This document shows positions 10,210 through 17,688 of a stretch of DNA of 64,000 nucleotides, one piece after another. The notes beneath the pieces are model-generated. The model saw only the letters and a list, made by a program, of their open reading frames with translations. It had not been told where the DNA came from and did not search any database. The stretch spans positions 13,143 through 77,142 of the forward strand of contig NZ_LMTJ01000003.1 of assembly GCF_001510715.1 (NCBI RefSeq). The letters run 5' to 3'. The translations under genes and the position numbers were made by a program. Within the stretch, counting starts at the first letter, position 1, and every line of letters starts with the position of its first letter. This DNA is from Bacillus sp. FJAT-29814. Lineage in GTDB: Bacteria; Bacillota; Bacilli; Bacillales; Cytobacillaceae.

Positions 10210-10986
10210 TTATTGTTCCTTAATGCATGCTTCATAGAATTGACTGCCAAATGATGATGATGTAACATACCCGCAATCGTACCTTAGTTTCCCAAATGTT
10301 GGCGCTTTACTGGAAGCAGATATAACGAAAGGGTGTTCTTTTAGCATTTGATAAGATTGTTTAAGTGTAACATTTTCAATTCTGATCAATCCTAATCGTT
10401 TCAAATTATCTAAGTAATTACTCAGAATTTCTGGATGATCGATATTAGCTTCTTCGCCAAGCAAAGTAAAGTTTCTAAGCAATTCATAATAACTTAAGTT
10501 ATCACTTTCCATTGCTTTTAAGCTTATTATTGGATGGTAACCTAAACCTATTTTTTTCAACAACCTTGCTTCGTCAGAGGTTAATTGCTTTAATATTTCT
10601 ACAAACGAAGGATGAGCTTTTGAAGAAGATTCTTTATCCATTGAAGTTGCAAGTAAGTTAGCAAACAACTCTCTTAGTTCTTCGTTATGTCCTGAAAATC
10701 GTAGAGCTTCCAAAGCAGGACCAGCAACAGTCACTTCAGGGCTTACAATGTTTTCTTTAGTTTTATTTTTAAATCGTTTTTCCAAAGCCGGTTGAAGATA
10801 TTCTTTAATTTGATCAAAGCCCCAAACTAAACCGGAGACTGGAGAAAGTGCTATGTTTATAGCTTTAGATAAAGTATGGATACTTTTACCTAATTCTTTT
10901 GCAGCGGGTTGAAGCATATCCTCATAAACGGGTACAGCTTCAACTATTCCTTGGACAGCTTCTACGGTTTCTTTAACGTTACTCAT
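10210..10986 (-). CDS. Abi-alpha / DUF4393 family protein
   Basis: About 258 residues counted from the ATG at 10986 (MSNVKETVEAV); an upstream in-frame ATG at 11016 would add ten residues. The N-terminal half carries a glycine- and proline-containing amphipathic segment (INIALSPVSGLVWGFDQI), then an FSGHNEELRELFANLLATSM motif and a winged-helix-like tail. This is how I remember the DUF4393 family, later named abortive infection alpha; membrane or stress-linked phage defence is assumed for that family, not proven here. It is a lone gene with its own terminator, transcribed opposite to the neighbours on the right. Its position among other defence-type genes supports the assignment. Confidence 0.7.
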   Translation of the reverse strand: MSNVKETVEAVQGIVEAVPVYEDMLQPAAKELGKSIHTLSKAINIALSPVSGLVWGFDQIKEYLQPALEKRFKNKTKENIVSPEVTVAGPALEALRFSGHNEELRELFANLLATSMDKESSSKAHPSFVEILKQLTSDEARLLKKIGLGYHPIISLKAMESDNLSYYELLRNFTLLGEEANIDHPEILSNYLDNLKRLGLIRIENVTLKQSYQMLKEHPFVISASSKAPTFGKLRYDCGYVTSSSFGSQFYEACIKEQ

Positions 10987-11059
10987 TAATTTATTCACAT
11001 CCTTTTTTAAGTACAATGTGATTCTACTAAACTTTTACAATTTATTCTAGGAGGTGTTT

Positions 11060-11227
11060 GTGTGGAAAGTAAAGCTATTGTATGAATTATGCTCTTTCTT
11101 TAATATTTGTTTATTGATTTTAATTGGTTGGAGCGTTTGGTTCCTAAGATCTCCCATACTCTTTTTGGTTTGTTATTTCTCTAAAAAAAAATCCCGGCTG
11201 CGTAATAGTCGTGATCTTCTTTTTTAA
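11060..11227 (+). CDS. Possible 55-residue single-span membrane peptide
   Basis: GTG 11060 follows GGAGGTG at the right distance and opens a 55-codon frame. The product has a hydrophobic segment (NICLLILIGWSVWFL) followed by a basic tail (SKKKSRLRNSRD). A run of nine A's lies inside it, so the frame could be accidental or altered. No family is recognised. It lies divergently from the Abi-alpha gene and upstream of another unknown gene. Confidence 0.35.
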   Translation: MWKVKLLYELCSFFNICLLILIGWSVWFLRSPILFLVCYFSKKKSRLRNSRDLLF

Positions 11228-11307
11228 GGCGATTTTGAGATCTACAGAGGAGATATTTAGCCATATTGAACTTATATAGTAAAAATTTCTATTAGGGGAA
11301 CTTGAAT

Positions 11308-11823
11308 ATGTCAGAACTTAATTATGAACAAAGAATGAGGTTAAAATTCAACCATTATGCAAGTATTACTGCTTTCAAAAGACTTGAAAAAGCAATTGAA
11401 GAATCCAACGATCATGAGATTTATTCTGCTATTGGAGAGCTACTACTTTGGGTTATGACTACTCATGAGTGGCATAAAAAACATGGTTTAGCTGATTATT
11501 ATAATAGAGCGGGACAGGATGAAAAAGGACTTCTATTGTTTGGGCTTGCGCATGCTTATAATTCAATGAAACACAATATGAAACTATTCGTGATTCACAA
11601 TAAAATAGGTCTTCATTTTAATAACATAGACTTTAATAAAATAGACTTTAGACCTTATGCAGTCAGGTGGATTAAAGCAGCAAATCTTTTGGATGAGGGA
11701 TTTCCAAACCAACAGAAGAATTATGTTGACTATATTGAAGATAAAGATGTTCTAAAAACATTTAATGATGTGTTAATTTTTTTGAATAATGAAATGCAAA
11801 CTTTAATATTTCAAAAAGAATAA
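11308..11823 (+). CDS. Uncharacterised 171-residue protein
   Basis: A soluble, mostly helical protein opening MSELNYEQRMRLKFNHYAS. ATG 11308 is preferred over TTG 11302 because AGGGG at 11294-11298 then has nine-base spacing. A patch GELLLWVMTTHEWHKKHG and a later GLAHAYNSMKHN resemble histidine-containing helices of HEPN-like proteins, but I do not see a clean R-x4-6-H motif, so no function is claimed. There is no signal peptide or membrane segment. It ends just before a terminator and upstream of the phage lysis genes; it may be phage cargo. Confidence 0.6.
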   Translation: MSELNYEQRMRLKFNHYASITAFKRLEKAIEESNDHEIYSAIGELLLWVMTTHEWHKKHGLADYYNRAGQDEKGLLLFGLAHAYNSMKHNMKLFVIHNKIGLHFNNIDFNKIDFRPYAVRWIKAANLLDEGFPNQQKNYVDYIEDKDVLKTFNDVLIFLNNEMQTLIFQKE

Positions 11824-11828
11824 GTTGT

Positions 11829-11860
11829 TTTAAGAGTCCTTCCAGGGCTCTTATTATTTT
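11829..11860 (+). terminator. Terminator before the lysis cassette
   Basis: AAGAGtCC and GGgCTCTT pair across TTCCA, followed by ATTATTTTT. Confidence 0.7.
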
Positions 11861-11880
11861 TCTTGAAAGCAGGTGTATTG

Positions 11881-12183
11881 ATGACAGTAGAGGTTGGAGT
11901 ATTAATATCCGTTTTATCCGTAATAATTGCTTTTCTTGGCTATTCACTAAACAAATCTAAGGCAATTAAATCTGATGGGCAGGAAAGTGCAGAATTAAAG
12001 GCAGAATTGGGTTATATCCGCAGAGGGGTTGATGATATAAGAATTGACCAGAAAGCCAGTGAGAAGCAAATGCAGGTTTTTGGAGAGCGCGTAACACTGG
12101 TGGAGGAATCCAACAAGTCGCTGCATAAACGAGTCGATAAAATTGAAGGTAATGGAGGAAATGGAGGAGGAAGTGGAGAATGA
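11881..12183 (+). CDS. XhlA-like holin-associated membrane protein
   Basis: About 100 residues from ATG 11881 (AGCAGGTG site upstream). One N-terminal membrane helix (GVLISVLSVIIAFLGYSL) is followed by a charged coiled coil and a glycine-rich tail (GNGGNGGGSGE). This arrangement, directly upstream of a holin and an amidase, is typical of XhlA/hemolysin-type proteins of Bacillus prophages that help target the holin-lysin system to the membrane. Its stop codon overlaps the start of the holin gene by four bases (ATGA), a tight operon link. The family assignment rests on layout and context more than on sequence signature. Confidence 0.65.
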   Translation: MTVEVGVLISVLSVIIAFLGYSLNKSKAIKSDGQESAELKAELGYIRRGVDDIRIDQKASEKQMQVFGERVTLVEESNKSLHKRVDKIEGNGGNGGGSGE

Positions 12184-12422
12184 AAAAGGATATTGCTACA
12201 TTATTAGGTGGGTTTTTAACAGCCCTATTATTTTTTTTAGGAACCATCGGAGTATCTTTTGATTGGTTTACAACTGAAAGTATTAATGCGTTTATCCTTG
12301 TTGTCTCAGCTGGAACTGCGCTTGTAATTAACTTGTATGCTGTATGGAAAAACACATATACATCTAAAAAAGCGCAGTTGCAGAAAAAGGCTTTGCAGGC
12401 CCAGGGCCTAATCAAAAAATAA
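12180..12422 (+). CDS. Phage holin, SPP1-type
   Basis: An 80-residue protein with two membrane helices (about 8-24 and 34-56) and a basic C-terminal tail with WKNTYTSKKAQLQKKA. SPP1-family holins typically end in such a WKNNSFT-like stretch. Holins form membrane lesions that release the endolysin at the end of infection. The gene overlaps the upstream coiled-coil gene and is followed after 68 bases by an amidase, completing a lysis cassette. No capsid, tail or terminase genes lie nearby, so the cassette is an orphan or a prophage remnant. Confidence 0.75.
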   Translation: MKKDIATLLGGFLTALLFFLGTIGVSFDWFTTESINAFILVVSAGTALVINLYAVWKNTYTSKKAQLQKKALQAQGLIKK

Positions 12423-12490
12423 TGTTTACCCATTTGTCCCTGTCAAGAATAAATATTTTGCATTTACTATACTATAGGAGATGATAAGTA

Positions 12491-13450
12491 ATGGCAAAAA
12501 AAATCATGTGGGATCCTGGCCATGGAGGCATTGACCCCGGCGCCGTTGCCAATGGACTCCAAGAATCAAAACTAACATTAAAGATTGTACAGTATGCGAT
12601 GACATATTTAGAGTCATATTACATGGGATTTGAGCAAAGAGCTACTCGGTTAAGTGAGACAACGGTGGAGTTATCGAGGCGAGATGATCCCGCGAATGCA
12701 TGGCCAGCAGATGTATTTGTATCCGTCCACATTAATGCAGGTGGGGGAACAGGTTTTGAAAGTTTTGTTTATAATGGTGCCGGTTCGTCATCCGTTGCCC
12801 TGCAGAATATTCTACATGCTGAGATTTTAGCAGCTATGCGACAATATGGATCCATTCCTGATCGTGGCAAGAAACGCGCAAATTTTGCAGTATTAAGGGC
12901 GACAAATATGCCGGCGATCCTTACAGAAAATCTTTTCATTGATAGCAATGACGCTAATCGACTAAAGGATGAGACCTTTATTAAAGCGATTGGCGAGGCG
13001 CATGCACGAGGTGTTGCCAAGTTTTTAGGGCTAGCAGTAAGACCCCAAACACTTGCTATATCAAGCCCATCTGTCGTATATGAGGCGCATGTCCAAGAAC
13101 TGGGGTGGCAAGGGCCACGGCGAGACGGCCAGACAGCTGGAACCATTGGACAATCACGAAGAATAGAAGCGTTGACTGTAAGACTTGAACATTCGGACGC
13201 CAGGCTTACAGTAGAAGGACATATTGAAAGTTTAGGCTGGACACCAGCTAGGACCAACGGAGAAGTAGTCGGAACCATTGGTAAGGGGTTAAGGCTTGAG
13301 GCTATAAAAATAAATTGTGATAAACACAGCATCTCTTATCGTGTTCACGTTCAAAACATAGGCTGGACTGCATGGATACGTAATGGCGAAATAGCAGGTA
13401 CGACTGGACAAGGATTGCGAATCGAAGCCATTGAGATTAAATTAGCGTAG
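12491..13450 (+). CDS. N-acetylmuramoyl-L-alanine amidase (Amidase_3) with three ChW repeats
   Basis: A 319-residue endolysin. Residues 1-180 form an Amidase_3 zinc hydrolase that cuts the bond between muramic acid and the stem peptide: DPGHGG (zinc His), an ESKLT Glu ligand, SVHINAGG (second His) and LTENLFID (catalytic Glu). Residues about 195-319 hold three ChW repeats, each with a core like HVQ-x-LGW and ending GTIGQ-x-x-RIEAL, which would bind the cell wall. There is no signal peptide, as expected for a holin-dependent lysin. The ribosome site is GGAGATG. It ends at a strong terminator. All catalytic residues appear intact. Confidence 0.9.
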   Translation: MAKKIMWDPGHGGIDPGAVANGLQESKLTLKIVQYAMTYLESYYMGFEQRATRLSETTVELSRRDDPANAWPADVFVSVHINAGGGTGFESFVYNGAGSSSVALQNILHAEILAAMRQYGSIPDRGKKRANFAVLRATNMPAILTENLFIDSNDANRLKDETFIKAIGEAHARGVAKFLGLAVRPQTLAISSPSVVYEAHVQELGWQGPRRDGQTAGTIGQSRRIEALTVRLEHSDARLTVEGHIESLGWTPARTNGEVVGTIGKGLRLEAIKINCDKHSISYRVHVQNIGWTAWIRNGEIAGTTGQGLRIEAIEIKLA

Positions 13451-13451
13451 T

Positions 13452-13486
13452 TGAGAAGCCCCTTACTATTTTAGTAGGGGGCTATA
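13452..13486. terminator. Bidirectional terminator between amidase and spo0E-like gene
   Basis: AGCCCCTTACTA pairs with TAGTAGGGGGCT over a TTT loop; it serves the amidase on the plus strand and probably the spo0E-like gene on the minus strand. A near copy occurs at 14797-14832. Confidence 0.75.
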
Positions 13487-13490
13487 TTAG

Positions 13491-13637
13491 TTATGTACTC
13501 ATTTTTATATTTATTAATTGGTCCAGCGTTTTACTGAGACTAATCGTATCTGGTGACGTAAGGCCCTTTTTCATTCCAACCGTTATCATTTTCCTCCTTA
13601 GTAATTCAATTCTCTTGGTTAGTTCCTCATTGCACAC
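13491..13637 (-). CDS. Spo0E-like aspartyl-phosphate phosphatase
   Basis: A 48-residue protein from GTG 13637, preceded by AGGAGAG at seven-base spacing. It reads ELTKRIELLRRKMITVGMKK and then GLTSPDTISLSKTLDQLIN. The S-x-x-LD signature and the preceding G-L-T-x-P-x-T-I-x-LS pattern are the hallmark of the Spo0E family, small two-helix proteins that remove phosphate from Spo0A-P and so delay sporulation. The first SQ of the usual SQELD is SK here. It ends at a terminator shared with the amidase. An EAL phosphodiesterase gene lies upstream on the same strand, separated by its own terminator. Confidence 0.8.
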   Translation of the reverse strand: MCNEELTKRIELLRRKMITVGMKKGLTSPDTISLSKTLDQLINIKMST

Positions 13638-13737
13638 TTTATTTCTCTCCTGCTTTAAAGTAATTATGGGATTATTTTACCAAAAGTGGATTGATATTCA
13701 AATAGATAACTTGACAATTTTTTTTTTTTACAAATTA

Positions 13738-13776
13738 AAATCCCCTTTTTCTCTTGAGATGGGGGTTTTGATTCTT
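13738..13776 (-). terminator. Terminator of the EAL gene
   Basis: On the minus strand AAAACCCCCATCTC pairs with an A-rich AAAAAGGGGATTTT arm and runs into T's. Confidence 0.6.
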
Positions 13777-13805
13777 TAACACTTTGTTCATTTTATCAGA
13801 TCATG

Positions 13806-14555
13806 TTAGGTAAATTGCCTATTTTTTAATAATCCTGGTCTGCCGATTAAATAACCTTGGGCGTAAGGAATGCCCATATATTGAGCGGTTGCCAAGTCTA
13901 ATTCATTTTCAATTCCTTCTAAGATAAGATAACAATTATACTCTTTGCAATATTTAATTAATAACTTAATCAAAAATTGTTTACGATTAGATCGATAAAG
14001 ATCCCTTGCAAAATAGTGGTCTAATTTTAAAAAGTTTGGTTCTATCTCAACCAATAACTGAGTGGGAACAAATCCTTTTCCGATATCATCTATGGCAATT
14101 AATATTCCATTTTCTTTAATTTTCCTAATCCTATCCTTAAAAATTTGCATATTGATATCTGACATATCTTCTGATTCAGAAATCTCAAAGACAATCTCAA
14201 AAGGAACATTTACCTGTTGACTAAGGTTTTCTTTTTCTAACATAATATTATATAGGAATTTTAAAAATTGTGGATGTATTATCGTAGACGGGTATACATT
14301 TAAAAACAATTTTCCTTTTATTCCTGAACCTTCTGTTAGGTAGGTGCGAACAGCTTTTTGAATAGACCGCGAATCTAATTCAAAAAGCTGTTTTACTTCT
14401 ATTGCTTCATCAAATATTATCGTTGGATCTAAAGAAGAGCTAGACCTTAATAAAGCTTCAAAACCTATAATCCTCATGGTATTTAAGTCATAAATAGGCT
14501 GAAATACATGATAGAATTCTTCATTGCTAATAACATTGTAAATAGACAGTTCCAT
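13806..14555 (-). CDS. EAL-domain cyclic-di-GMP phosphodiesterase
   Basis: A 249-residue stand-alone EAL domain that would cut c-di-GMP to pGpG. Conserved positions are all present: FQPI, EALLR (the EAL motif), LFLNVYPS (Asn ligand), FEISES (Glu), IDDIGKGF (the DDFG loop with Ile in place of Phe), FLKLD (Lys), EGIEN (Glu) and QGYLIGRP. It is cytoplasmic, with no sensor domain or membrane helix. AAGGAGG lies upstream, rather far from the ATG. A cyclic-di-GMP-I riboswitch and a terminator stand in its leader, so synthesis probably responds to the enzyme's own substrate. The DDIG variant is unusual but retains both aspartates; I expect an active enzyme. Confidence 0.9.
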   Translation of the reverse strand: MELSIYNVISNEEFYHVFQPIYDLNTMRIIGFEALLRSSSSLDPTIIFDEAIEVKQLFELDSRSIQKAVRTYLTEGSGIKGKLFLNVYPSTIIHPQFLKFLYNIMLEKENLSQQVNVPFEIVFEISESEDMSDINMQIFKDRIRKIKENGILIAIDDIGKGFVPTQLLVEIEPNFLKLDHYFARDLYRSNRKQFLIKLLIKYCKEYNCYLILEGIENELDLATAQYMGIPYAQGYLIGRPGLLKNRQFT

Positions 14556-14581
14556 CTTAACTCATCATCCTCCTTAAAAAT

Positions 14582-14615
14582 AAAAAAAGATAGCCCTGAA
14601 AACAAGGACTATCTT
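14582..14615 (-). terminator. Riboswitch expression-platform terminator
   Basis: On the minus strand AAGATAGTCCTTG pairs with CAGGGCTATCTT and is followed by TTTTTATT. It lies between the c-di-GMP aptamer and the EAL start codon, so it is likely the switched element. Confidence 0.85.
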
Positions 14616-14621
14616 AATTTA

Positions 14622-14716
14622 TCCCTATCTTCGGTAGCCTGGCGATCATAACAAGTATTGCCTTAGACCCATGGCTTTGCGTCCTAATCTTTCAATTAGT
14701 TTGCCGTTATCGGAAA
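14622..14716 (-). promoter_or_regulatory. Cyclic-di-GMP-I (GEMM-I) riboswitch
   Basis: The minus strand reads GGCAAAC, then a stem with a GAAA tetraloop, then GGACGCAAAGCC (the conserved tetraloop receptor core, plus-strand 14673-14683), GGGTCTAAGG, and later CGCCAGGCTACCGAAG. Order and spacing match the GEMM-I aptamer. A terminator and then an EAL phosphodiesterase gene follow on the same strand. Confidence 0.9.
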
Positions 14717-14796
14717 AGTCATTAATATCATATCACAGATTATTTACATAAAACGACAATTTTCTACATATTTCGAAATTCTGGTTATAAAAAATA

Positions 14797-14832
14797 GCCC
14801 CCTTGCTCATTGAGTAGGGGGCTATTTTAATT
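14797..14832. terminator. Bidirectional hairpin terminator, near copy of 13452-13486
   Basis: AATAGCCCCCTTGCTCA pairs with GAGTAGGGGGCTATT followed by TT. It resembles the terminator behind the amidase gene; the Spo0E-EAL-riboswitch block lies exactly between the two. Confidence 0.7.
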
Positions 14833-14887
14833 GACAAATATCACCATTATATAGCCAAATTCGACCATAAGAATTATAATAAATAAA

Positions 14888-14918
14888 AAAAGACATGCAG
14901 GATGTCCAAACATGTCAT
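14888..14918 (-). terminator. Hairpin terminator on the minus strand
   Basis: GACATG and CATGTC pair around GATGTCC-containing loop; the minus strand then runs into TTTTTTT. I see no gene it clearly serves. Confidence 0.5.
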
Positions 14919-15019
14919 CAATAAATTGGTTATATTAATTATATAATAGTTTACTTTTTTGTGCTATTAATTTTTAATAAAGATGAGTGTTTGGGTCTCC
15001 TGAAATAAAGGAGGCATTT

Positions 15020-15922
15020 ATGAATACTAAATATGTAAACTTTGATTATTTCCATGTTGTTTGTAGACCAAAGAATTCTGCCCCGACATTTCGTGATGTT
15101 CCATTTGATGTAAGGGCGATTTTTTCAATCATGGAAAATAAGGATCTTGCTGAGAGAACAATTCAGTACAAACAGGAACATGCTAGGATGGAACAATTTT
15201 CATTCATGGGACATACTCAAAATCTATGGGATATGTACTTTACAAGATTAAGAGATTTTAATCTACCTTCTAAGGCGAAGAAAAATTCAAAGTCAGTTCC
15301 AGTTGATTTGGATGATGATGAATATATTGGCGAAAATGTTTCTGCAATTTATGATCAAACATGCAATATCATAATGATACAGAGAAATAGATACAGCTTG
15401 GGTCCAAGTGCGATTGAAGAGTATTTTAACCAATTTTGTAATCCAAATGAAGAAATTCACTTGCGGCCAATTTACGTAACTGACATGCAGACGAGAGTTA
15501 AGAGTGCAGATTCAGTAAGGAAACTCAGAATTAAGTTCTCTGATGTGAAAAAGGCAAGTGAAAATGTTACTGGAGATTCCCTAAAAAGATGGCTTACTGC
15601 ATTCGATGATTACGAGACAATCGCTGGCGAAATTGTTTTAACTGTCGGCAGGAAGAGAAAAGCATCATTAGGTGGAAATTTAAAGGGACTCGTTGATGAA
15701 ATATATGCCAATCAAGATTTAGTAAGTCATGCAGAAGCCAGTATAAGAAAAACTGAGCTGGCCGATAATGAAGTTATTGATTTATTCAATGACAATGCAC
15801 ATGATATTGCTACATTCTTACTACCACCAAGGGCAATTTTAAATCATGAGGCAGTTATTTTAGAAATGGAAAGACTATACATGGCAAAAAGGGCACGTTT
15901 ACTTGCATTAATTGGGAGATGA
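15020..15922 (+). CDS. Uncharacterised soluble partner of a two-gene membrane system (DUF6731-like)
   Basis: About 300 residues from ATG 15020, chosen because AAAGGAGG (15008-15014) stands five bases upstream; the open frame extends to GTG 14987. It opens MNTKYVNFDYFHVVCRPKN and shows many charged segments, e.g. RKLRIKFSDVKK, but no catalytic motif I recognise. From memory it resembles DUF6731-type proteins. Its stop overlaps the start of a four-helix membrane protein gene by four bases, so the two are translated together. Size and order of parts (about 300-residue soluble protein with a small four-helix membrane protein) recall the Kiwa system (KwaB/KwaA), though here the soluble protein comes first. 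A defence role is inference from layout and island context. Confidence 0.6.
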   Translation: MNTKYVNFDYFHVVCRPKNSAPTFRDVPFDVRAIFSIMENKDLAERTIQYKQEHARMEQFSFMGHTQNLWDMYFTRLRDFNLPSKAKKNSKSVPVDLDDDEYIGENVSAIYDQTCNIIMIQRNRYSLGPSAIEEYFNQFCNPNEEIHLRPIYVTDMQTRVKSADSVRKLRIKFSDVKKASENVTGDSLKRWLTAFDDYETIAGEIVLTVGRKRKASLGGNLKGLVDEIYANQDLVSHAEASIRKTELADNEVIDLFNDNAHDIATFLLPPRAILNHEAVILEMERLYMAKRARLLALIGR

Positions 15923-16473
15923 CTAAAATGGGAAGATTTCGAGATAAGATTTATCCCTATGTAGTGGGAGCGATTGTCATGATTATTGCCTATTGCTTTC
16001 ATTTAGATCCTACTATAAAAGGATTTGATAACGTTTTAGATGGGCTTATCTCGTTTTCTTCAATTGTCCTTGGATTTGTGGCTGCATTATTAGCGATTAT
16101 CTTAAGCATATCAAAATCTCCGGTAATGAATCACTTGTACAACTACACTGCTTCTGGTGGGACCATAGACGGGAAAACTCTACTTTTTGGATACTTTCGT
16201 TCTGCACTATTTTCCGGTTTTTTTACAGTGATTATTTCAATATACATGTTTATTATTAGCAATAAAGAGCGAATAAATATATTTGATGAAATACTCACCT
16301 ATTTTTGGATTGGGATTACTACAATTTTTATGTTAACGTCATACAGGATTGTTTCGATAATAATGTTTACTTTATTTAAACATGAATCAAATCAATCTAC
16401 ACATGAACAAGCAACTCAACCAGAAAGTGATTATAGTCAATTACAGGAACGAAATACCAGAGTGATTGAATAG
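15919..16473 (+). CDS. Four-helix membrane protein, partner of the preceding gene
   Basis: A 184-residue membrane protein, ATG 15919, overlapping the upstream stop as ATGA. Four hydrophobic segments are clear: about residues 11-27, 46-68, 93-113 and 126-150. The loop between helices 2 and 3 holds a polar patch (NYTASGGTIDGKT), and the last 30 residues are hydrophilic and cytoplasm-like (QATQPESDYSQLQERN). No transporter or enzyme motif is seen. The tight coupling to a soluble partner and the four-helix topology match KwaA-type sensors in outline only. A terminator follows. Confidence 0.6.
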   Translation: MTKMGRFRDKIYPYVVGAIVMIIAYCFHLDPTIKGFDNVLDGLISFSSIVLGFVAALLAIILSISKSPVMNHLYNYTASGGTIDGKTLLFGYFRSALFSGFFTVIISIYMFIISNKERINIFDEILTYFWIGITTIFMLTSYRIVSIIMFTLFKHESNQSTHEQATQPESDYSQLQERNTRVIE

Positions 16474-16479
16474 AAAGAA

Positions 16480-16514
16480 ATAAGCCCCTCCTAAATTATA
16501 GAAGGGGCTTTAGA
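16480..16514. terminator. Bidirectional terminator between convergent genes
   Basis: TAAGCCCCTCC and GAAGGGGCTTTA pair around AAATTATA; it lies between the membrane protein gene and the convergent minus-strand HTH gene. Confidence 0.8.
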
Positions 16515-16902
16515 TATGCTTCCAGGTCTTCCTCAAAACCACATCCGAAATGGTCGGACGTTTCACGCCATACTTCTTGGCCAGCTTATATTGTGCATCA
16601 GTTTTGGTGTAGCCATCCCAAAGTAATTCTTCATATTCACTTCTAATTCTTTTCACTTGTTCCTCAGTCAGCTTCGCGCAAGTATTTAGTTCTCCTAGCT
16701 GTGTTGACCTGATTTTCTCACTGTATTCGGGAGTAGTTCTTAATCTACATGCTTCGGATTTTTCTCTGGTGCCGGCTGCATATTGATTAAGGTATTTGAT
16801 GACCGTATGAGCCTCAATATGTAATATTCTGGCCACGTTACGTGTTGACAACTTTTCTTGGTAATACAACCGTTCAATTTCTTTTAATAACTCAGCATTC
16901 AT
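16510..16902 (-). CDS. Phage-type helix-turn-helix DNA-binding protein
   Basis: A 130-residue basic protein with two DNA-binding modules. Residues 15-40 read STRNVARILHIEAHTVIKYL, a helix-turn-helix. The C-terminal part (LTEEQVKRIRSEYE, then YKLAKKYGVKRPTISDVVL and RKTWKHI) is the small DNA-binding tail often attached to phage HNH endonucleases, but no nuclease motif is present. It may be a regulator or a truncated homing-type protein. Its ATG abuts the stop codon of the upstream small gene (TAA then ATG), so the two form an operon. Confidence 0.65.
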   Translation of the reverse strand: MNAELLKEIERLYYQEKLSTRNVARILHIEAHTVIKYLNQYAAGTREKSEACRLRTTPEYSEKIRSTQLGELNTCAKLTEEQVKRIRSEYEELLWDGYTKTDAQYKLAKKYGVKRPTISDVVLRKTWKHI

Positions 16903-17115
16903 TTAACCACTCTCTTCTTCAAGTGCTTTCTTAAGTTTAAATGCTGCCATTTCTATTGCCGAATCTCGAGTCGATCCATAGCAGTTACAGACTGTTACCT
17001 TTCCATTCGATGCAATTGCATGATAGATGTCACCGTAATCCACCACATGAAAAGCGACTTTACCTTTGCGGAAATACCAAAACCAATACCAAAAATTCCA
17101 TAACCAAGCCGGCAT
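16903..17115 (-). CDS. Small uncharacterised phage-type protein
   Basis: A 70-residue protein from ATG 17115, supported by AAAGGAGGCG about six bases upstream; the longer open frame to 17235 has no such site. The N-terminus is a striking aromatic run (WLWNFWYWFWYF), followed by a compact domain with GKVTVCNCYGSTRDSAIEMA, a pattern common in small phage proteins of unknown role. It directly precedes the HTH gene. No function is assigned. Confidence 0.6.
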   Translation of the reverse strand: MPAWLWNFWYWFWYFRKGKVAFHVVDYGDIYHAIASNGKVTVCNCYGSTRDSAIEMAAFKLKKALEEESG

Positions 17116-17235
17116 CAAAACGCCTCCTTTCACCTTAAAATTCAATATGCGTTCTTTATTCCCTTTATCTGAATATGGACGTTTTGTGGCAAAATAAAAA
17201 GCCCTGCAAATGGGCTTAAAATGGCAAATTGTCAT

Positions 17236-17688
17236 TCATCGATTTATTACATTCCTCCTGCTCCTGCTCTTAGGCCAGCACCAACTGAGTAATGTCCTGG
17301 TTGCCGTTTATGATGACCTTCTCCAGCTGTGCGTGGAAAGGCATATCCTTTTTAATCTGTTGACAAAATAATAAAGCAATCTTTTCCGGGTGGCGGCCTC
17401 AGAGCAGGAAACTGCAAGATTGAGATACTTTTGATGAATCGCTGTAGATTATCTGGATGTTTCTGTTCATTTGTATACTTCCTTATAAACCTTTCCCCAA
17501 AACATCCACTTTTGGCCGGGAATTAAACGCTAATAAACGAACAGCAAGCAGGCCGAAAAATACAATGTATTCAAGCAACCGCAATTACCTCCGGCAGCTA
17601 TTCTAATATTTCCGATTTTTTAAGAATTAATTAAAATGGAATTACTTACCGCTGACAAGATTTTTTCAGGCCAAGTGGTAATAACGCA
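17236..17688 (-). other. Stretch with a decayed phage gene
   Basis: On the minus strand about 17270-17400 one frame reads ALLFCQQIKKDMPFHAQLEK and then VIINGNQDITQLVLA before a stop; its upstream part is lost behind a TGA. It looks like the tail of a phage or plasmid gene but I cannot name it. Nothing else is visible in this stretch. Confidence 0.45.
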
